Made by a program: the position numbers and the translations under genes. The notes below the pieces were generated by a model. The model did no database searches. It saw only the letters and a program-made list of their open reading frames with translations, and was not told the origin of the DNA. From Gammaproteobacteria bacterium (GTDB lineage: Bacteria; Pseudomonadota; Gammaproteobacteria; Pseudomonadales; Azotimanducaceae), in assembly GCA_009840545.1 (NCBI GenBank), contig VXNM01000014.1, positions 366,216-430,215 on the forward strand: a stretch of DNA of 64,000 nucleotides. Direction: 5' to 3'. How positions within the stretch are numbered: position 1 is the stretch's first letter; every line of letters begins with the position of its first letter. Below, one piece after another: positions 36,204 through 44,697 of the stretch.

Positions 36204-36236
36204 TTCTGACCTATAACCAGTCCCACTAGGTCAGAA
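36204..36236. terminator. Perfect 10 bp inverted repeat between convergent genes
   Basis: TTCTGACCTA at 36204-36213 and its exact reverse complement TAGGTCAGAA at 36227-36236 enclose a 13-base loop, placed exactly between the ends of the M14 gene and the fused selD gene. A bidirectional terminator is the natural reading, although neither strand has a good T tract after the stem. Confidence 0.55.
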
Positions 36237-36245
36237 CCGTACTCT

Positions 36246-38423
36246 TTACACCAATCTCGACGCTTCAGATTCAATAGACAGTCCAATTTGACCTGCATGT
36301 AGATACCCTGCGTCTCGCAAGCGATCTACACACTCGTCGACATGTGCCTTAGGGATCGCGGCAACGAGACCACCGCATGTTTGTGGGTCTACGAGCGGTG
36401 CAATCTCCGAATCATCAAAGTCTCTTCGTTTTTCGTAGTCAGCAACACTTTGAGCGTTGTTGTCGTGCAAGGAACTTCGAACCTGCTGCATAACAGTTTC
36501 TTTAGCACCGTCCATCAACGGTATTTGGTCCACAACCAATTCAACGTTTACGCTCGAACGGCGTGAAATCTCCGAAATGTGTCCCAGTAGTCCGAATCCA
36601 GTAACGTCTGTCATTGCGCTTGGGTCGAAATCAAGCAAGATTCGTGCTGCTTCGGCATTTGATTGATCCATGACTTCAATAGCTGTCATCAAATCCTTCG
36701 CAGAAGTGGTTCCGTGCATGATCCCCGCGAGTAGCAACCCAGTTCCCAAGGGTTTCGTGAGCACCAAGGCATGGTCTGAGACCAAGGATGAATTCAAAAC
36801 AGGATCTTGCGGAACGGTACCAGTGACAGCGAACCCAAGAGACAGTTCGCTACCCTCCGCCGAATGTCCTCCAACTAGCTTTGTATTTGATTCTTCAAAC
36901 ACCGACATTGCTCCAGACATCGCTTGATAGAGCTCGTCTTCCATCAATGTATGCGACATCAATGGCACAGTTACCATTGCAAGAGCAATCTTGGGATCCG
37001 ATCCCATCGCATAGAGATCGTTCAAAGCATGGTTTGCGGAGAGTCTTCCAAATTGGTATGGGTCCGTGATCATGGAGCGGAATCCATCGCAGCTAGTCGC
37101 AAAACGAGAGGAGTTCCAGTCTACAACCGCTGCATCGTCACCAATTCCACGTACATGTTCGCGGTCAACTCCAACTCCCAATCGTCGTAAAACGCTTTCG
37201 AGCAAGTCTGCACCAAGTTTTGAACCACAGCCACCGCAGCGAAGCGGGTCGGGTTGGTCTTCCCGTAGCGTTAGGGGCTTGAGAAGCTCAACGGAAGAAT
37301 CCATTTCAGGAAGATCCGAATATCTACGCATGAATGTTCGGTCTATCCAGTCTTTCCAAACCTCAACAGGTCGGGAACTTAGACATATCGGCCCCTTGGT
37401 CGCAACGGCGCGGACGTGAGAAAGCCGGAGAATTGCGAGAGCTTTACGCTGTGCCTTGTAACGACGAAGTGGTCGTGAAGTCAAGGCGAATCTCGTGTTT
37501 CGAGCTAAGTAGGGTCCAGCTCGAACCGCATACACACCAGACTTAGGTCGCTCCTGTCCATCCAAACACACAATGTCACCCGCTGCAAAGGCATTGGGGT
37601 TGGAAATGCTTTGCAAGTTTTGATTTACTCGAAGAAAACCTCCCTTATCGACGGCAAAGTTTGATTCACGTATCCAGTCCGGGGCCTCTACACCAGCCAC
37701 CCACAGGACGCAATCAGATGCCAACTTGCGACCATCGGCAGCAATAACTGCACGATCGGTGACGTCAACGACATTGAAATCACACGAGACTGAGATGTCG
37801 TTCTTCTGAAGTTCTCGGGCAATCGCACGTTCAAGGAGCTTGTTGTGTTCCTTGAGAAGGATGTCGTTTGCTGTTACAAGATCAATGGTGAACGCATCTC
37901 CATGGCGTTCGCGAATCGCTAAAGCTACTTCCACACTTCCAGGTCCGCCACCAACGATTGTCAGGCGATAGCCACTTCCGGTCCCGTGTTGGGAGACAAC
38001 TTGATTCCACGCTGGGATGAACCGACCAATGGGTTTCACAGGGATTACAAGATCGTTACCTTGATAGTGTTTACCTGGTGCTCCACCTGTATTTATGGCT
38101 ATCACGTCATAGCGAAGGTCAGGACGTGATCCGAAACTTACAGTCTGTTCGCTTAAGTTGACTCGCTTGACTTCGTCGGGAATGAATCTCGCGTTGGCAA
38201 ACGTGGAAAGCTTCAGCAGATCTATATGGATTTCGTCCCATGTGTACTTGCCGGCCAAGTAACCAGGAAGCATCCCGGAGTACGGGGTGTGAGGCTCTCG
38301 TGCCACCACTGTAATACGAACACCAGGTTCGGGGTTCATTCCGTAGTGACGCAGGACCTCTACATTGGAGTGCCCACCACCAACGATGAGCAGGTCGCGC
38401 ACGAAAGGAATTTCAGGGTGCAC
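36246..38423 (-). CDS. selD: Fused FAD-dependent oxidoreductase / selenide,water dikinase (SelD)
   Basis: A 725-residue two-domain fusion. Residues about 1-380 form an NDH-2-like FAD/NAD(P) disulfide-type oxidoreductase (LLIVGGGHSNVEVLRHYG, TIVGGGPGSVEVALAIRE, NAFAAGDIVCLD). Residues about 395-725 form SelD, which makes selenophosphate from selenide and ATP: RCGGCGSKLG holds the catalytic Cys and Lys, then GIGDDAAVVDW, LVGGHSAEGSELSLGFAVTG and VDPQTCGGLVAAIPK. The catalytic residue is Cys, not Sec. Such fusions are known from cyanobacteria and many marine bacteria. Starts at a GTG. The nearby tRNA-Sec shows at least one use for selenophosphate. Confidence 0.94.
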   Translation of the reverse strand: MHPEIPFVRDLLIVGGGHSNVEVLRHYGMNPEPGVRITVVAREPHTPYSGMLPGYLAGKYTWDEIHIDLLKLSTFANARFIPDEVKRVNLSEQTVSFGSRPDLRYDVIAINTGGAPGKHYQGNDLVIPVKPIGRFIPAWNQVVSQHGTGSGYRLTIVGGGPGSVEVALAIRERHGDAFTIDLVTANDILLKEHNKLLERAIARELQKNDISVSCDFNVVDVTDRAVIAADGRKLASDCVLWVAGVEAPDWIRESNFAVDKGGFLRVNQNLQSISNPNAFAAGDIVCLDGQERPKSGVYAVRAGPYLARNTRFALTSRPLRRYKAQRKALAILRLSHVRAVATKGPICLSSRPVEVWKDWIDRTFMRRYSDLPEMDSSVELLKPLTLREDQPDPLRCGGCGSKLGADLLESVLRRLGVGVDREHVRGIGDDAAVVDWNSSRFATSCDGFRSMITDPYQFGRLSANHALNDLYAMGSDPKIALAMVTVPLMSHTLMEDELYQAMSGAMSVFEESNTKLVGGHSAEGSELSLGFAVTGTVPQDPVLNSSLVSDHALVLTKPLGTGLLLAGIMHGTTSAKDLMTAIEVMDQSNAEAARILLDFDPSAMTDVTGFGLLGHISEISRRSSVNVELVVDQIPLMDGAKETVMQQVRSSLHDNNAQSVADYEKRRDFDDSEIAPLVDPQTCGGLVAAIPKAHVDECVDRLRDAGYLHAGQIGLSIESEASRLV

Positions 38424-38503
38424 TGATTAGACCCCGTACCTTCCACCGTTGAAGATTGTGTTCAGTACTAAAGCTTTGTAGATCTACGTGAAAGATTTGA
38501 GCT

Positions 38504-40504
38504 CTAGCGGCTCGCCATGTTCAACGCAGCGATGAACTCATCGAGATCAAGTCCTTCGTTGTCGTCCGCATCCAACGCGTCAAACCCTTCTCGCAGTCGG
38601 GCGGCCCATCCACCTTGAAGTTCGTCTAGCTTCAGAAGACCATCGATGTTGCGATCCAAGTAGCCAAATGCTTGGGATCTTCTCATTCGACCATTATCTT
38701 GAACTTGATCCTCGATTGTCTCGCCGTCCCAAGTGAAGACAAAGCTCCCGTACAGCATTTCCTCCCACGACTGCTGACCCCATCGGACGGTGCGTTCGGG
38801 ATCCGGGTTGGCGGGATTTTGGACGGAATTGTCATAGACAGTTACATGATGCAGTCGAGCCCCAGCCGGGACCGAAACAGGCTCAACGAATTCATAGCTT
38901 GTTTGCCAATTGAAGTCATAATTTGGTACAGACAGCAATAGCTCTTTGGACCCGTCCGGATACTCAAGTGTGAAATTCGAACTCTTTCCTCGGTAATGCG
39001 AATGGGGTAGCAACGAATGCAGCGTAGCGTTACTGTGAAACGTCAGATACGAGCGGACTTGGTGGTCCTTGGTGTTGGGTGGAATCTGGAAGATTGTGTT
39101 CAAAACCACCCCACTGCGTTTGATAGTCTCAGGAGGTTCATCAAAGAAGTACAACCCGACTCGGGTTTGATCCTTGACTACTTTGCCAATGGGCGTGTAG
39201 TGCATTTGTGCACGGAACTTGGTGCCGGCTCGGACTAGAACTCCTGCGTTCTCGGGTCCCGACACTCCGCTCGCCTCGGTTCCTGGGGCGTATCCGCCCA
39301 TGAATTGGCTCCAGATCGCACCACGACGATTGCTAGTAGCGGCATCTACAGTACCCATCAACACATGGTGCAGTACTCGTGTGTCGCCAGGAACAACGGT
39401 CATTGCTTGAAGCCATGCATCTTCCTCCATGTTGTTGTCGACAGTGAAGTACTGATACTCGACGACTCCCGTAGCTTGAACTTCGTACTCGGGAAATTCG
39501 ATGATGTAGTCTGGAGTACCAAGCGGCCAATCCTCAATGTCGTCCTCTCGTTCAGCTAATGGATCTGGACCTTCGCCTCTGGGGGTTCCGGCATCAATCC
39601 ATCGAACGATGAGCTGCCGTTCTTCCGGTGAGATGTCGCGACTATTCTTCCACTCACCAACATGAGGGTCAGCATGCCATGGAGGCATTCGTTTTTCTCT
39701 CAAGACCTGTCGGATGGTGGGTGCAAAGCTCTTAACAATGTCATAGTTCACCATCGCCCAAGGAGCTATTCCTCCTGTTGCATGGCAACCGCCGCAGTTC
39801 TCCAGCAATGTGGGAGCTATATCTTCGGAATATGAGATTTCGGTTTTGTCATTCGATCGATCGGGAAAATTAATCAAGCAACCCTTTGGAGTAATCGAAC
39901 GAAACTCGACTTCCTCTCCCGCTAGCATCGAAGTTAGCGTATCCGCTACATAGTGTTCGCTTGCTTCCGCTTTCTGACGCTCATACTCCAAACGATCATT
40001 TATCGGTCCCCGATACTTAATCGACCAGTCGTTGGGATCGATAACGAACACTTCCGCAGTATGTGTCAAATTTAAACCCATACCGACAATCTGAGCTTCA
40101 TCGTCCAATATGGGAAAGTCGATTTCCCACTCCTCTGCTTCCTCTTGGATGGATTTTCTATTGTCGTAGTCGACAGAATTCAATAACAAGAAGTGCACGT
40201 TGCGATCTTGGAAGTCGTCGCGCACTTCTCGAAAATCTGGCATTGCGTTACGCACCATTGGGCAGTTGTTTCCGTGCACCATGATTACGACAGCTTCAGC
40301 ATCTGACAAGTAATACAGCTTGTGAGCCTTGCCCTCGTGATCCAGCAGCGTAAAGTTGTCAACGGTGGTGGAAGCAACGCTTAAGCCGAAGAAAATTGAT
40401 ACCAATAGGATGCAAAAGCGAGATTTCAAGACACTAGACCCTAACCGATTTGTAATCAATTTACATGATAACAAGGCGTGTCTACAAGCAGGCGGAAAAG
40501 CCAT
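38504..40504 (-). CDS. Secreted redoxin / cytochrome c / copper monooxygenase-like / EF-hand protein
   Basis: A 666-residue exported multidomain protein. Residues about 28-48 are a signal segment (SRFCILLVSIFFGLSVAST); a TTG at the lysine before it could be the true start. Next is a thioredoxin-like redoxin domain (VIMVHGNNCPMVRNAMPDF; one Cys only), a heme-binding CGGCH in LENCGGCHATGGIAPW (about residue 238), then a region like type II copper ascorbate-dependent monooxygenases (RVLHHVLMGTVDAA, RAQMHYTPIGK, LLPHSHYRGKSSNFTLEYPDG), and two C-terminal EF-hand loops (DRNIDGLLKLDE, DADDNEGLDLDE). Divergent from the lipoprotein cluster that follows. Confidence 0.8.
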   Translation of the reverse strand: MAFPPACRHALLSCKLITNRLGSSVLKSRFCILLVSIFFGLSVASTTVDNFTLLDHEGKAHKLYYLSDAEAVVIMVHGNNCPMVRNAMPDFREVRDDFQDRNVHFLLLNSVDYDNRKSIQEEAEEWEIDFPILDDEAQIVGMGLNLTHTAEVFVIDPNDWSIKYRGPINDRLEYERQKAEASEHYVADTLTSMLAGEEVEFRSITPKGCLINFPDRSNDKTEISYSEDIAPTLLENCGGCHATGGIAPWAMVNYDIVKSFAPTIRQVLREKRMPPWHADPHVGEWKNSRDISPEERQLIVRWIDAGTPRGEGPDPLAEREDDIEDWPLGTPDYIIEFPEYEVQATGVVEYQYFTVDNNMEEDAWLQAMTVVPGDTRVLHHVLMGTVDAATSNRRGAIWSQFMGGYAPGTEASGVSGPENAGVLVRAGTKFRAQMHYTPIGKVVKDQTRVGLYFFDEPPETIKRSGVVLNTIFQIPPNTKDHQVRSYLTFHSNATLHSLLPHSHYRGKSSNFTLEYPDGSKELLLSVPNYDFNWQTSYEFVEPVSVPAGARLHHVTVYDNSVQNPANPDPERTVRWGQQSWEEMLYGSFVFTWDGETIEDQVQDNGRMRRSQAFGYLDRNIDGLLKLDELQGGWAARLREGFDALDADDNEGLDLDEFIAALNMASR

Positions 40505-40596
40505 TTGGATCTGGCATTCATGATGACAGTCACAGTTGCAGACCTCTAATGTGGTACGCTTGCAGTGAGGGATTGGGGCAAATCTAAGGGAGTAGC
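40505..40596. promoter_or_regulatory. Divergent intergenic region of the redox cluster
   Basis: The 92 bases between the two divergent starts must hold promoters for both the large redoxin protein and the small lipoprotein. I see no clear -35/-10 pair. AAGGGAG shortly before 40597 is the ribosome-binding site of the small lipoprotein. Confidence 0.4.
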
Positions 40597-40788
40597 ATGA
40601 AGTCTCTTGTTAAGCGCGTATTGTCCGGCGTTTCGACCACATTTTTGGTGATGTGCTTGTTATCCGGGTGCGCTTTGTTCATTCGCGATTGCGGCGAAAC
40701 AGAAGCAACCGCACAGAAGCTTTCCAATGTTCCCACAAGCAACGTGGAATCAGTCGTTGCCTTAGACGTGCAGTCCTCCGACCCTTAA
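40597..40788 (+). CDS. Small lipoprotein
   Basis: A 63-residue predicted lipoprotein. The first 25 residues form a signal peptide with lipobox LLSGC (KSLVKRVLSGVSTTFLVMCL then LSGCALF), leaving a mature peptide of about 38 residues with a second Cys. A good Shine-Dalgarno AAGGGAG precedes the ATG. No family was recognised. It is the first gene of the rightward cluster; the 222 bases to the next gene contain a 7 bp hairpin (TTTCGTT-GGG-AACGAAA near 40840). Confidence 0.6.
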   Translation: MKSLVKRVLSGVSTTFLVMCLLSGCALFIRDCGETEATAQKLSNVPTSNVESVVALDVQSSDP

Positions 40789-41010
40789 GCAAATCCACGA
40801 CTTAGCCACTGCTGGGTTGAAAGAAAGAGGAAAAATAAGCTCTTTTTCGTTGGGAACGAAAGGGCCGACAGAAAGCATGTCCCAAAGATTCATGATTTCA
40901 ACCAACTGCCTTTTGGCTCTGAATCGAGAAGAAACCTGGCGCAGAACCAATTGGTGACTTTTTGACTAGGTCGTTCAGGTTTCAGTAATCCTTAGCCAAC
41001 GAGAGAGAGT

Positions 41011-41997
41011 ATGAGATACAAGACAGTCAATCCCCGCACCCTTAGCATCCCTTCCCCTCGTGTTTCGCTAACCATACTCAGTTTGATTGTCGTTGGCCTG
41101 TCCGGATGCGCAACTCTAAAGGAATATTTTCAAGGCTCAGGAAATGTCGAGGAAGATGCGCAAACAATAAGAGGGGCAGCGCATGTCAAAGAAGCGTCAA
41201 CAACGGTAGGCGTGAATTCGGGATTCAAACGCATTCCTGGTACAAATCACCCCGATCTGAACGGGATTTGGCAGGCAATTAACACGGCGAACTACAACGT
41301 CGAACGCCATCTTGCGGCACCTGCACTCTTGACCGTTGAGGGACCTAGAGGACCGGTTCCGCATTTCAAAGTACTGGCGATGGGAGCTGTCGGTTCGGTA
41401 CCTGGTGGACTTGGAGTAGTCAAAGACGGACAGATGATCCCCTACAAGCCTGAAGCCGCCGAGAAACGTGAAGAGAATCGCGCAAACTGGGCAGATCGCG
41501 ACCCAGAGGTAAAGTGCTTCTTGCCAGGTGTCCCCCGAGCAAACTACATGCCCTTTCCTTTCCAAATCGTTCAAGGCGAAGATTCATTCTTTATCGCATA
41601 CGAATATGCCGGTGCAGTGAGAGATGTGTTTTTTGATGATCCTGGTGAAGCGCCAATTGATTCTTGGATGGGTCAGTCTGTTGGAAAGTGGGAGGGAGAC
41701 ACTCTCGTCGTAACCGTGACTGCACAGGTTGATACGACTTGGTTTGATAGATCCGGCAACCACCACTCAGCAGCTATGGTGGTCACAGAAAGATGGACCC
41801 CGAAAGGTCCAAATCACATTCATTACGAAGCAACAATAGACGATCCCGAGACGTTCACTGAACCGTGGACAATCGAGATGCCCCTCTATCGGAGGATGGA
41901 GGAAAACTTGATTCTGATGGACTTTAAGTGCGTACAATTTGTTGAGGAGCTGCTGTATGGACAGTGGCGACGCGAATCTGTACAGCCCGAGGATTAG
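41011..41997 (+). CDS. Uncharacterised lipoprotein of the WEGDTLVV family
   Basis: A 328-residue predicted lipoprotein: signal and lipobox LSLIVVGLSGCATLKEY. After a linker, the core starts HPDLNGIWQAINTANYN, passes CFLPGVPRANYMPFPFQIVQ and holds the signature MGQSVGKWEGDTLVVTVT, then VVTERWTPKGPNHIHYEATI and ETFTEPWTIEMPLYRR. The same signature recurs in the next gene, so the two are distant paralogues. Such proteins are common in acidobacteria and marine proteobacteria but I know no function. Probably beta-rich and attached to an envelope membrane, facing the periplasm or surface. Confidence 0.7.
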   Translation: MRYKTVNPRTLSIPSPRVSLTILSLIVVGLSGCATLKEYFQGSGNVEEDAQTIRGAAHVKEASTTVGVNSGFKRIPGTNHPDLNGIWQAINTANYNVERHLAAPALLTVEGPRGPVPHFKVLAMGAVGSVPGGLGVVKDGQMIPYKPEAAEKREENRANWADRDPEVKCFLPGVPRANYMPFPFQIVQGEDSFFIAYEYAGAVRDVFFDDPGEAPIDSWMGQSVGKWEGDTLVVTVTAQVDTTWFDRSGNHHSAAMVVTERWTPKGPNHIHYEATIDDPETFTEPWTIEMPLYRRMEENLILMDFKCVQFVEELLYGQWRRESVQPED

Positions 41998-42007
41998 AGG
42001 TACCCGA

Positions 42008-43069
42008 ATGAAAACTCTGTTACTGGCAGGAGTGGCATCTTTGCTCGCTGTCCCTTTGATGGCGGATGAGATTCCTCGAACAGCTACCGGAAAGCCCAAC
42101 TTCAGCGGCACATATGACGTCAAGACCATTACTCCCTTGGAACGAGCGCGACAGTCCGGCGACAGCGCTGTAATTAAGCCGGAGGATGCCGAGAACTACT
42201 CAAACGCTGTCAAGGCGGGAAACAAGGCCAACGACAATCGTGTCCTAGACCCCAATCGCGCAGCACCACCGGAAGGCGGCGACGGCTCCCCAGGAGCTGC
42301 AGGCAACGTAGGTGGTTACAACAGGTTTTGGATCGACAATGGAGAGGAGTTCACGAAAGTGGACGGAGAGTACCCCACATCGATCGTGTACGACCCGCCA
42401 AATGGGAGAAGACCTGGATGGACACAAAAGGCGATCGCACGTTTTGGAGAACTTCGAAACTATTGGCGCCCGAACACTGGACGTGCCTGGTGGCTCGATG
42501 AAGACATACCTGGTCCTAGCGATCACCCAGAGTTTCTAACTTTGTCTGACCGCTGTTTGTTGGGCTTCTCGTCGACTGGAGGCCCCCCTATGCTTCCCGC
42601 ACTCTACAACAATATCAAGCGGGTTGTACAGTCGGAAAACACGCTCATGATCCTTATAGAGATGGTTCATGATGCCCGAATCGTCCGCATCGGAGGGGAA
42701 CACGCACCGGACGATGTCCGAAAATGGCTGGGTGACTCTGTCGGATGGTGGGAGGGAGACACTCTCGTGGTCGACACTACGAACTTCAATGACACTCCGG
42801 CCTTAGGAATGGCCACACGGGACCTTCATGTAGTCGAACGGTTCACGATGACCGACGATGACAACATGCTCTACGACTTTACTGTGAGTGATCCAAATGT
42901 CTGGAAGGACAAATGGTCCGGAAAGTACAACTGGCCCAAGACCGAGAGTCAGCTTTACGAATATGCGTGCCATGAGGGCAACTACTCGATGCAAGGAATG
43001 CTCAAAGGTGCGCGTGAAGCTGAAAAGGCATGGTATGCAGAACAGACACAAACGGAGTCCGGTGAATGA
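42008..43069 (+). CDS. Secreted protein of the WEGDTLVV family
   Basis: The open frame begins at 41939, but the ATG at 42008 gives a clean signal peptide (MKTLLLAGVASLLAVPLMA then DEIPRTATGKPNFSGTYDV) and 353 residues. The core repeats the signature of the previous gene as LGDSVGWWEGDTLVVDTTNF, followed by DLHVVERFTMTDDDNMLYDF and YEYACHEGNYSMQGMLKGA. A Shine-Dalgarno-like AGAGG lies upstream. Its stop overlaps the next start as ATGA. Function unknown; a periplasmic location is predicted. Confidence 0.72.
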   Translation: MKTLLLAGVASLLAVPLMADEIPRTATGKPNFSGTYDVKTITPLERARQSGDSAVIKPEDAENYSNAVKAGNKANDNRVLDPNRAAPPEGGDGSPGAAGNVGGYNRFWIDNGEEFTKVDGEYPTSIVYDPPNGRRPGWTQKAIARFGELRNYWRPNTGRAWWLDEDIPGPSDHPEFLTLSDRCLLGFSSTGGPPMLPALYNNIKRVVQSENTLMILIEMVHDARIVRIGGEHAPDDVRKWLGDSVGWWEGDTLVVDTTNFNDTPALGMATRDLHVVERFTMTDDDNMLYDFTVSDPNVWKDKWSGKYNWPKTESQLYEYACHEGNYSMQGMLKGAREAEKAWYAEQTQTESGE

Positions 43070-43620
43070 AAGCAATTCAGCTGATCTTATGTGTTGCGCT
43101 TTCCTATTTTGGAATCAGTGCTCTTGCGCATCATGCATTTGGAGCTGAGTTCGATCCAAACCGTCCACTCATACTCAAAGGCAAGGTCACAAAAGTCGAA
43201 TGGGTTAATCCCCACGCATGGATCCACCTGGACCATGAGAAGGAAGACGGAACCACTGAGTCTTGGATGGTGGAAGGCGGAACTCCCAACACGCTCTTGC
43301 GACGTGGAATTACGAGGAATTCACTCAAACCTGGAACCAAGATTGTCGTCGACGGCTACCAGTCAAAAGACCTGTCCAAGCGCGCGAATGGGCGCAACAT
43401 TACATATGAGGACGGTCGAACCCTGTTCATGGGTTCGTCGGGTACAGGTGCTCCTAGGGACGGAGCGGATCCGACGGAACGCGCTACAGAAGAGGAAAAG
43501 GAACGCCTGGAGCAAGTTCGAGAGGACGAGTCCGACAACGAGTCGATCGAAGACAAAGAGGCTCAGGAGTCCAGTAGCGAAGAAACAACCGAAGAGGAAG
43601 AAGACAAGTCAAGCGATTGA
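43066..43620 (+). CDS. DUF6152-like secreted protein with acidic tail
   Basis: A 184-residue exported protein. The signal peptide MKAIQLILCVALSYFGISALA is followed directly by HHAFGAEFDPNRPLILKGKV, so cleavage after ALA would leave a mature protein beginning His-His. The core matches the DUF6152 pattern (VTKVEWVNPHAWIHLDHEKE, LRRGITRNSLKPGTKIVVDG). From about residue 130 the protein is an acidic, low-complexity tail. It overlaps both neighbours (ATGA upstream, TTGA downstream). No function is established; copper binding is proposed under findings. Confidence 0.75.
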   Translation: MKAIQLILCVALSYFGISALAHHAFGAEFDPNRPLILKGKVTKVEWVNPHAWIHLDHEKEDGTTESWMVEGGTPNTLLRRGITRNSLKPGTKIVVDGYQSKDLSKRANGRNITYEDGRTLFMGSSGTGAPRDGADPTERATEEEKERLEQVREDESDNESIEDKEAQESSSEETTEEEEDKSSD

Positions 43621-44090
43621 GTTGTACCCAGCTAGCCTGGGTTTCCGCAGTTTTGTCTGTCTTCGTGCTTGGTGGCTGCCAACGACAAGACGCTCTGAGT
43701 CCTTCCGTAGACTTGGAGGCTTCTCTAACCGCAGACGAGCTAATGCACCTCGTCCTCGAGCCAGCTGCTGACGTCCTTTGGGATTCCGCAGGCTGGGTCA
43801 TGACAATTGAAGGCGAGACTTCTTTAGTTCCAACAACAGAGGAAGAGTGGCTTGTTGTGGAGAATGCGGCGGGAGTGATCATTGCATCCGGAGACCTCCT
43901 AAAAATTCCACATGCTTCTGAGGAGCGTGGTGAACCTTGGTTTACTTACTCAGACCAACTTTCTGAACAAGGTCGAATAGCACGTGAGGCAATCCTCAAT
44001 CGTGACGGCGATGCATTGTTCCAAGCTGGAGCAAGTCTCTATCAGTCGTGCGTTCAATGCCACAACGACTACTGGGTCACAGAACCATGA
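43617..44090 (+). CDS. Cytochrome c-like lipoprotein
   Basis: A 157-residue predicted lipoprotein with a TTG start overlapping the previous stop (TTGA). The signal ends at lipobox FVLGGCQRQD. The protein is alpha-helical in character and ends in a single heme c site CVQCHNDYW, with an upstream helix DALFQAGASLYQSC, resembling the C-terminal heme site of cytochrome c'-like four-helix proteins. Located between DUF6152 and the DUF6644-like membrane proteins, it could pass electrons in the periplasm. Confidence 0.72.
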   Translation: MSCTQLAWVSAVLSVFVLGGCQRQDALSPSVDLEASLTADELMHLVLEPAADVLWDSAGWVMTIEGETSLVPTTEEEWLVVENAAGVIIASGDLLKIPHASEERGEPWFTYSDQLSEQGRIAREAILNRDGDALFQAGASLYQSCVQCHNDYWVTEP

Positions 44091-44139
44091 GAACGCTCAC
44101 GTTCAAGCCCAGGACTTCAATTAGCGAGTAACTGAACCA

Positions 44140-44697
44140 GTGCGCTGGTTTGCCGAGTGGCTAGACTCCCACGCATGGAGCACCGCGCTTCATGAGTCGT
44201 TGCACATGTATCCCATCGTGGAATCGACACATGTGCTCTCCCTGATGATCTTTGTCGGGACACTGTTCATTGTCGACTTTCGACTAATGGGTATCGCTTT
44301 CAGAAACATGCCGGTTTCAGAATTGACGAGTCGCATTTTGCCTTGGACAACACTTGGATTCGTAGTGATTGTCTCAACCGGTCTAATGCTGTTCTATGCC
44401 ATACCTGTTCGGACCTATCACAGCATTTGGTTCAGGTTCAAAGTCGTTCTAATTGTCGCCGCAGGTATCAACGCCTGGCTTTTCCACAGAAGAATGAAGA
44501 AGAAACCAGTTGTTTGGAATGACGATCCCGTGCCGCCTCTACACGTGCGGGCTTCCGCGGCGGCCTCTGTTCTCGTTTGGTCAGGTGTCATTATTTGTGG
44601 CCGCATGATTGCCTACAACTGGTTCGACTGCGACAAGCAGCAACCCGGCTGGGTCCAGTTCTTGGCTGGCTGCGTACCTGAGGATCTTATTCATTGA
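44140..44697 (+). CDS. DUF6644-like membrane protein
   Basis: A 185-residue membrane protein with a GTG start and about five hydrophobic segments (HVLSLMIFVGTLFIVDFRLM, TTLGFVVIVSTGLMLFYAIP, FKVVLIVAAGINAWLF, AAASVLVWSGVIICGRMIAY). Histidines at HESLHMYPIVESTH near the start of the first segments could bind heme; this is not proven. It shares the pattern PIVE-x-x-H with the next gene, so the two are paralogues. It follows the cytochrome-like lipoprotein by 49 nt. Confidence 0.7.
   Translation: MRWFAEWLDSHAWSTALHESLHMYPIVESTHVLSLMIFVGTLFIVDFRLMGIAFRNMPVSELTSRILPWTTLGFVVIVSTGLMLFYAIPVRTYHSIWFRFKVVLIVAAGINAWLFHRRMKKKPVVWNDDPVPPLHVRASAAASVLVWSGVIICGRMIAYNWFDCDKQQPGWVQFLAGCVPEDLIH

Noticed and set aside
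40790..40970. Continuation of the small lipoprotein past its TAA, or a separate small gene
   Set aside because: The frame after TAA is open for about 58 codons but basic and unlike a secreted tail, with no start or Shine-Dalgarno; not supported.
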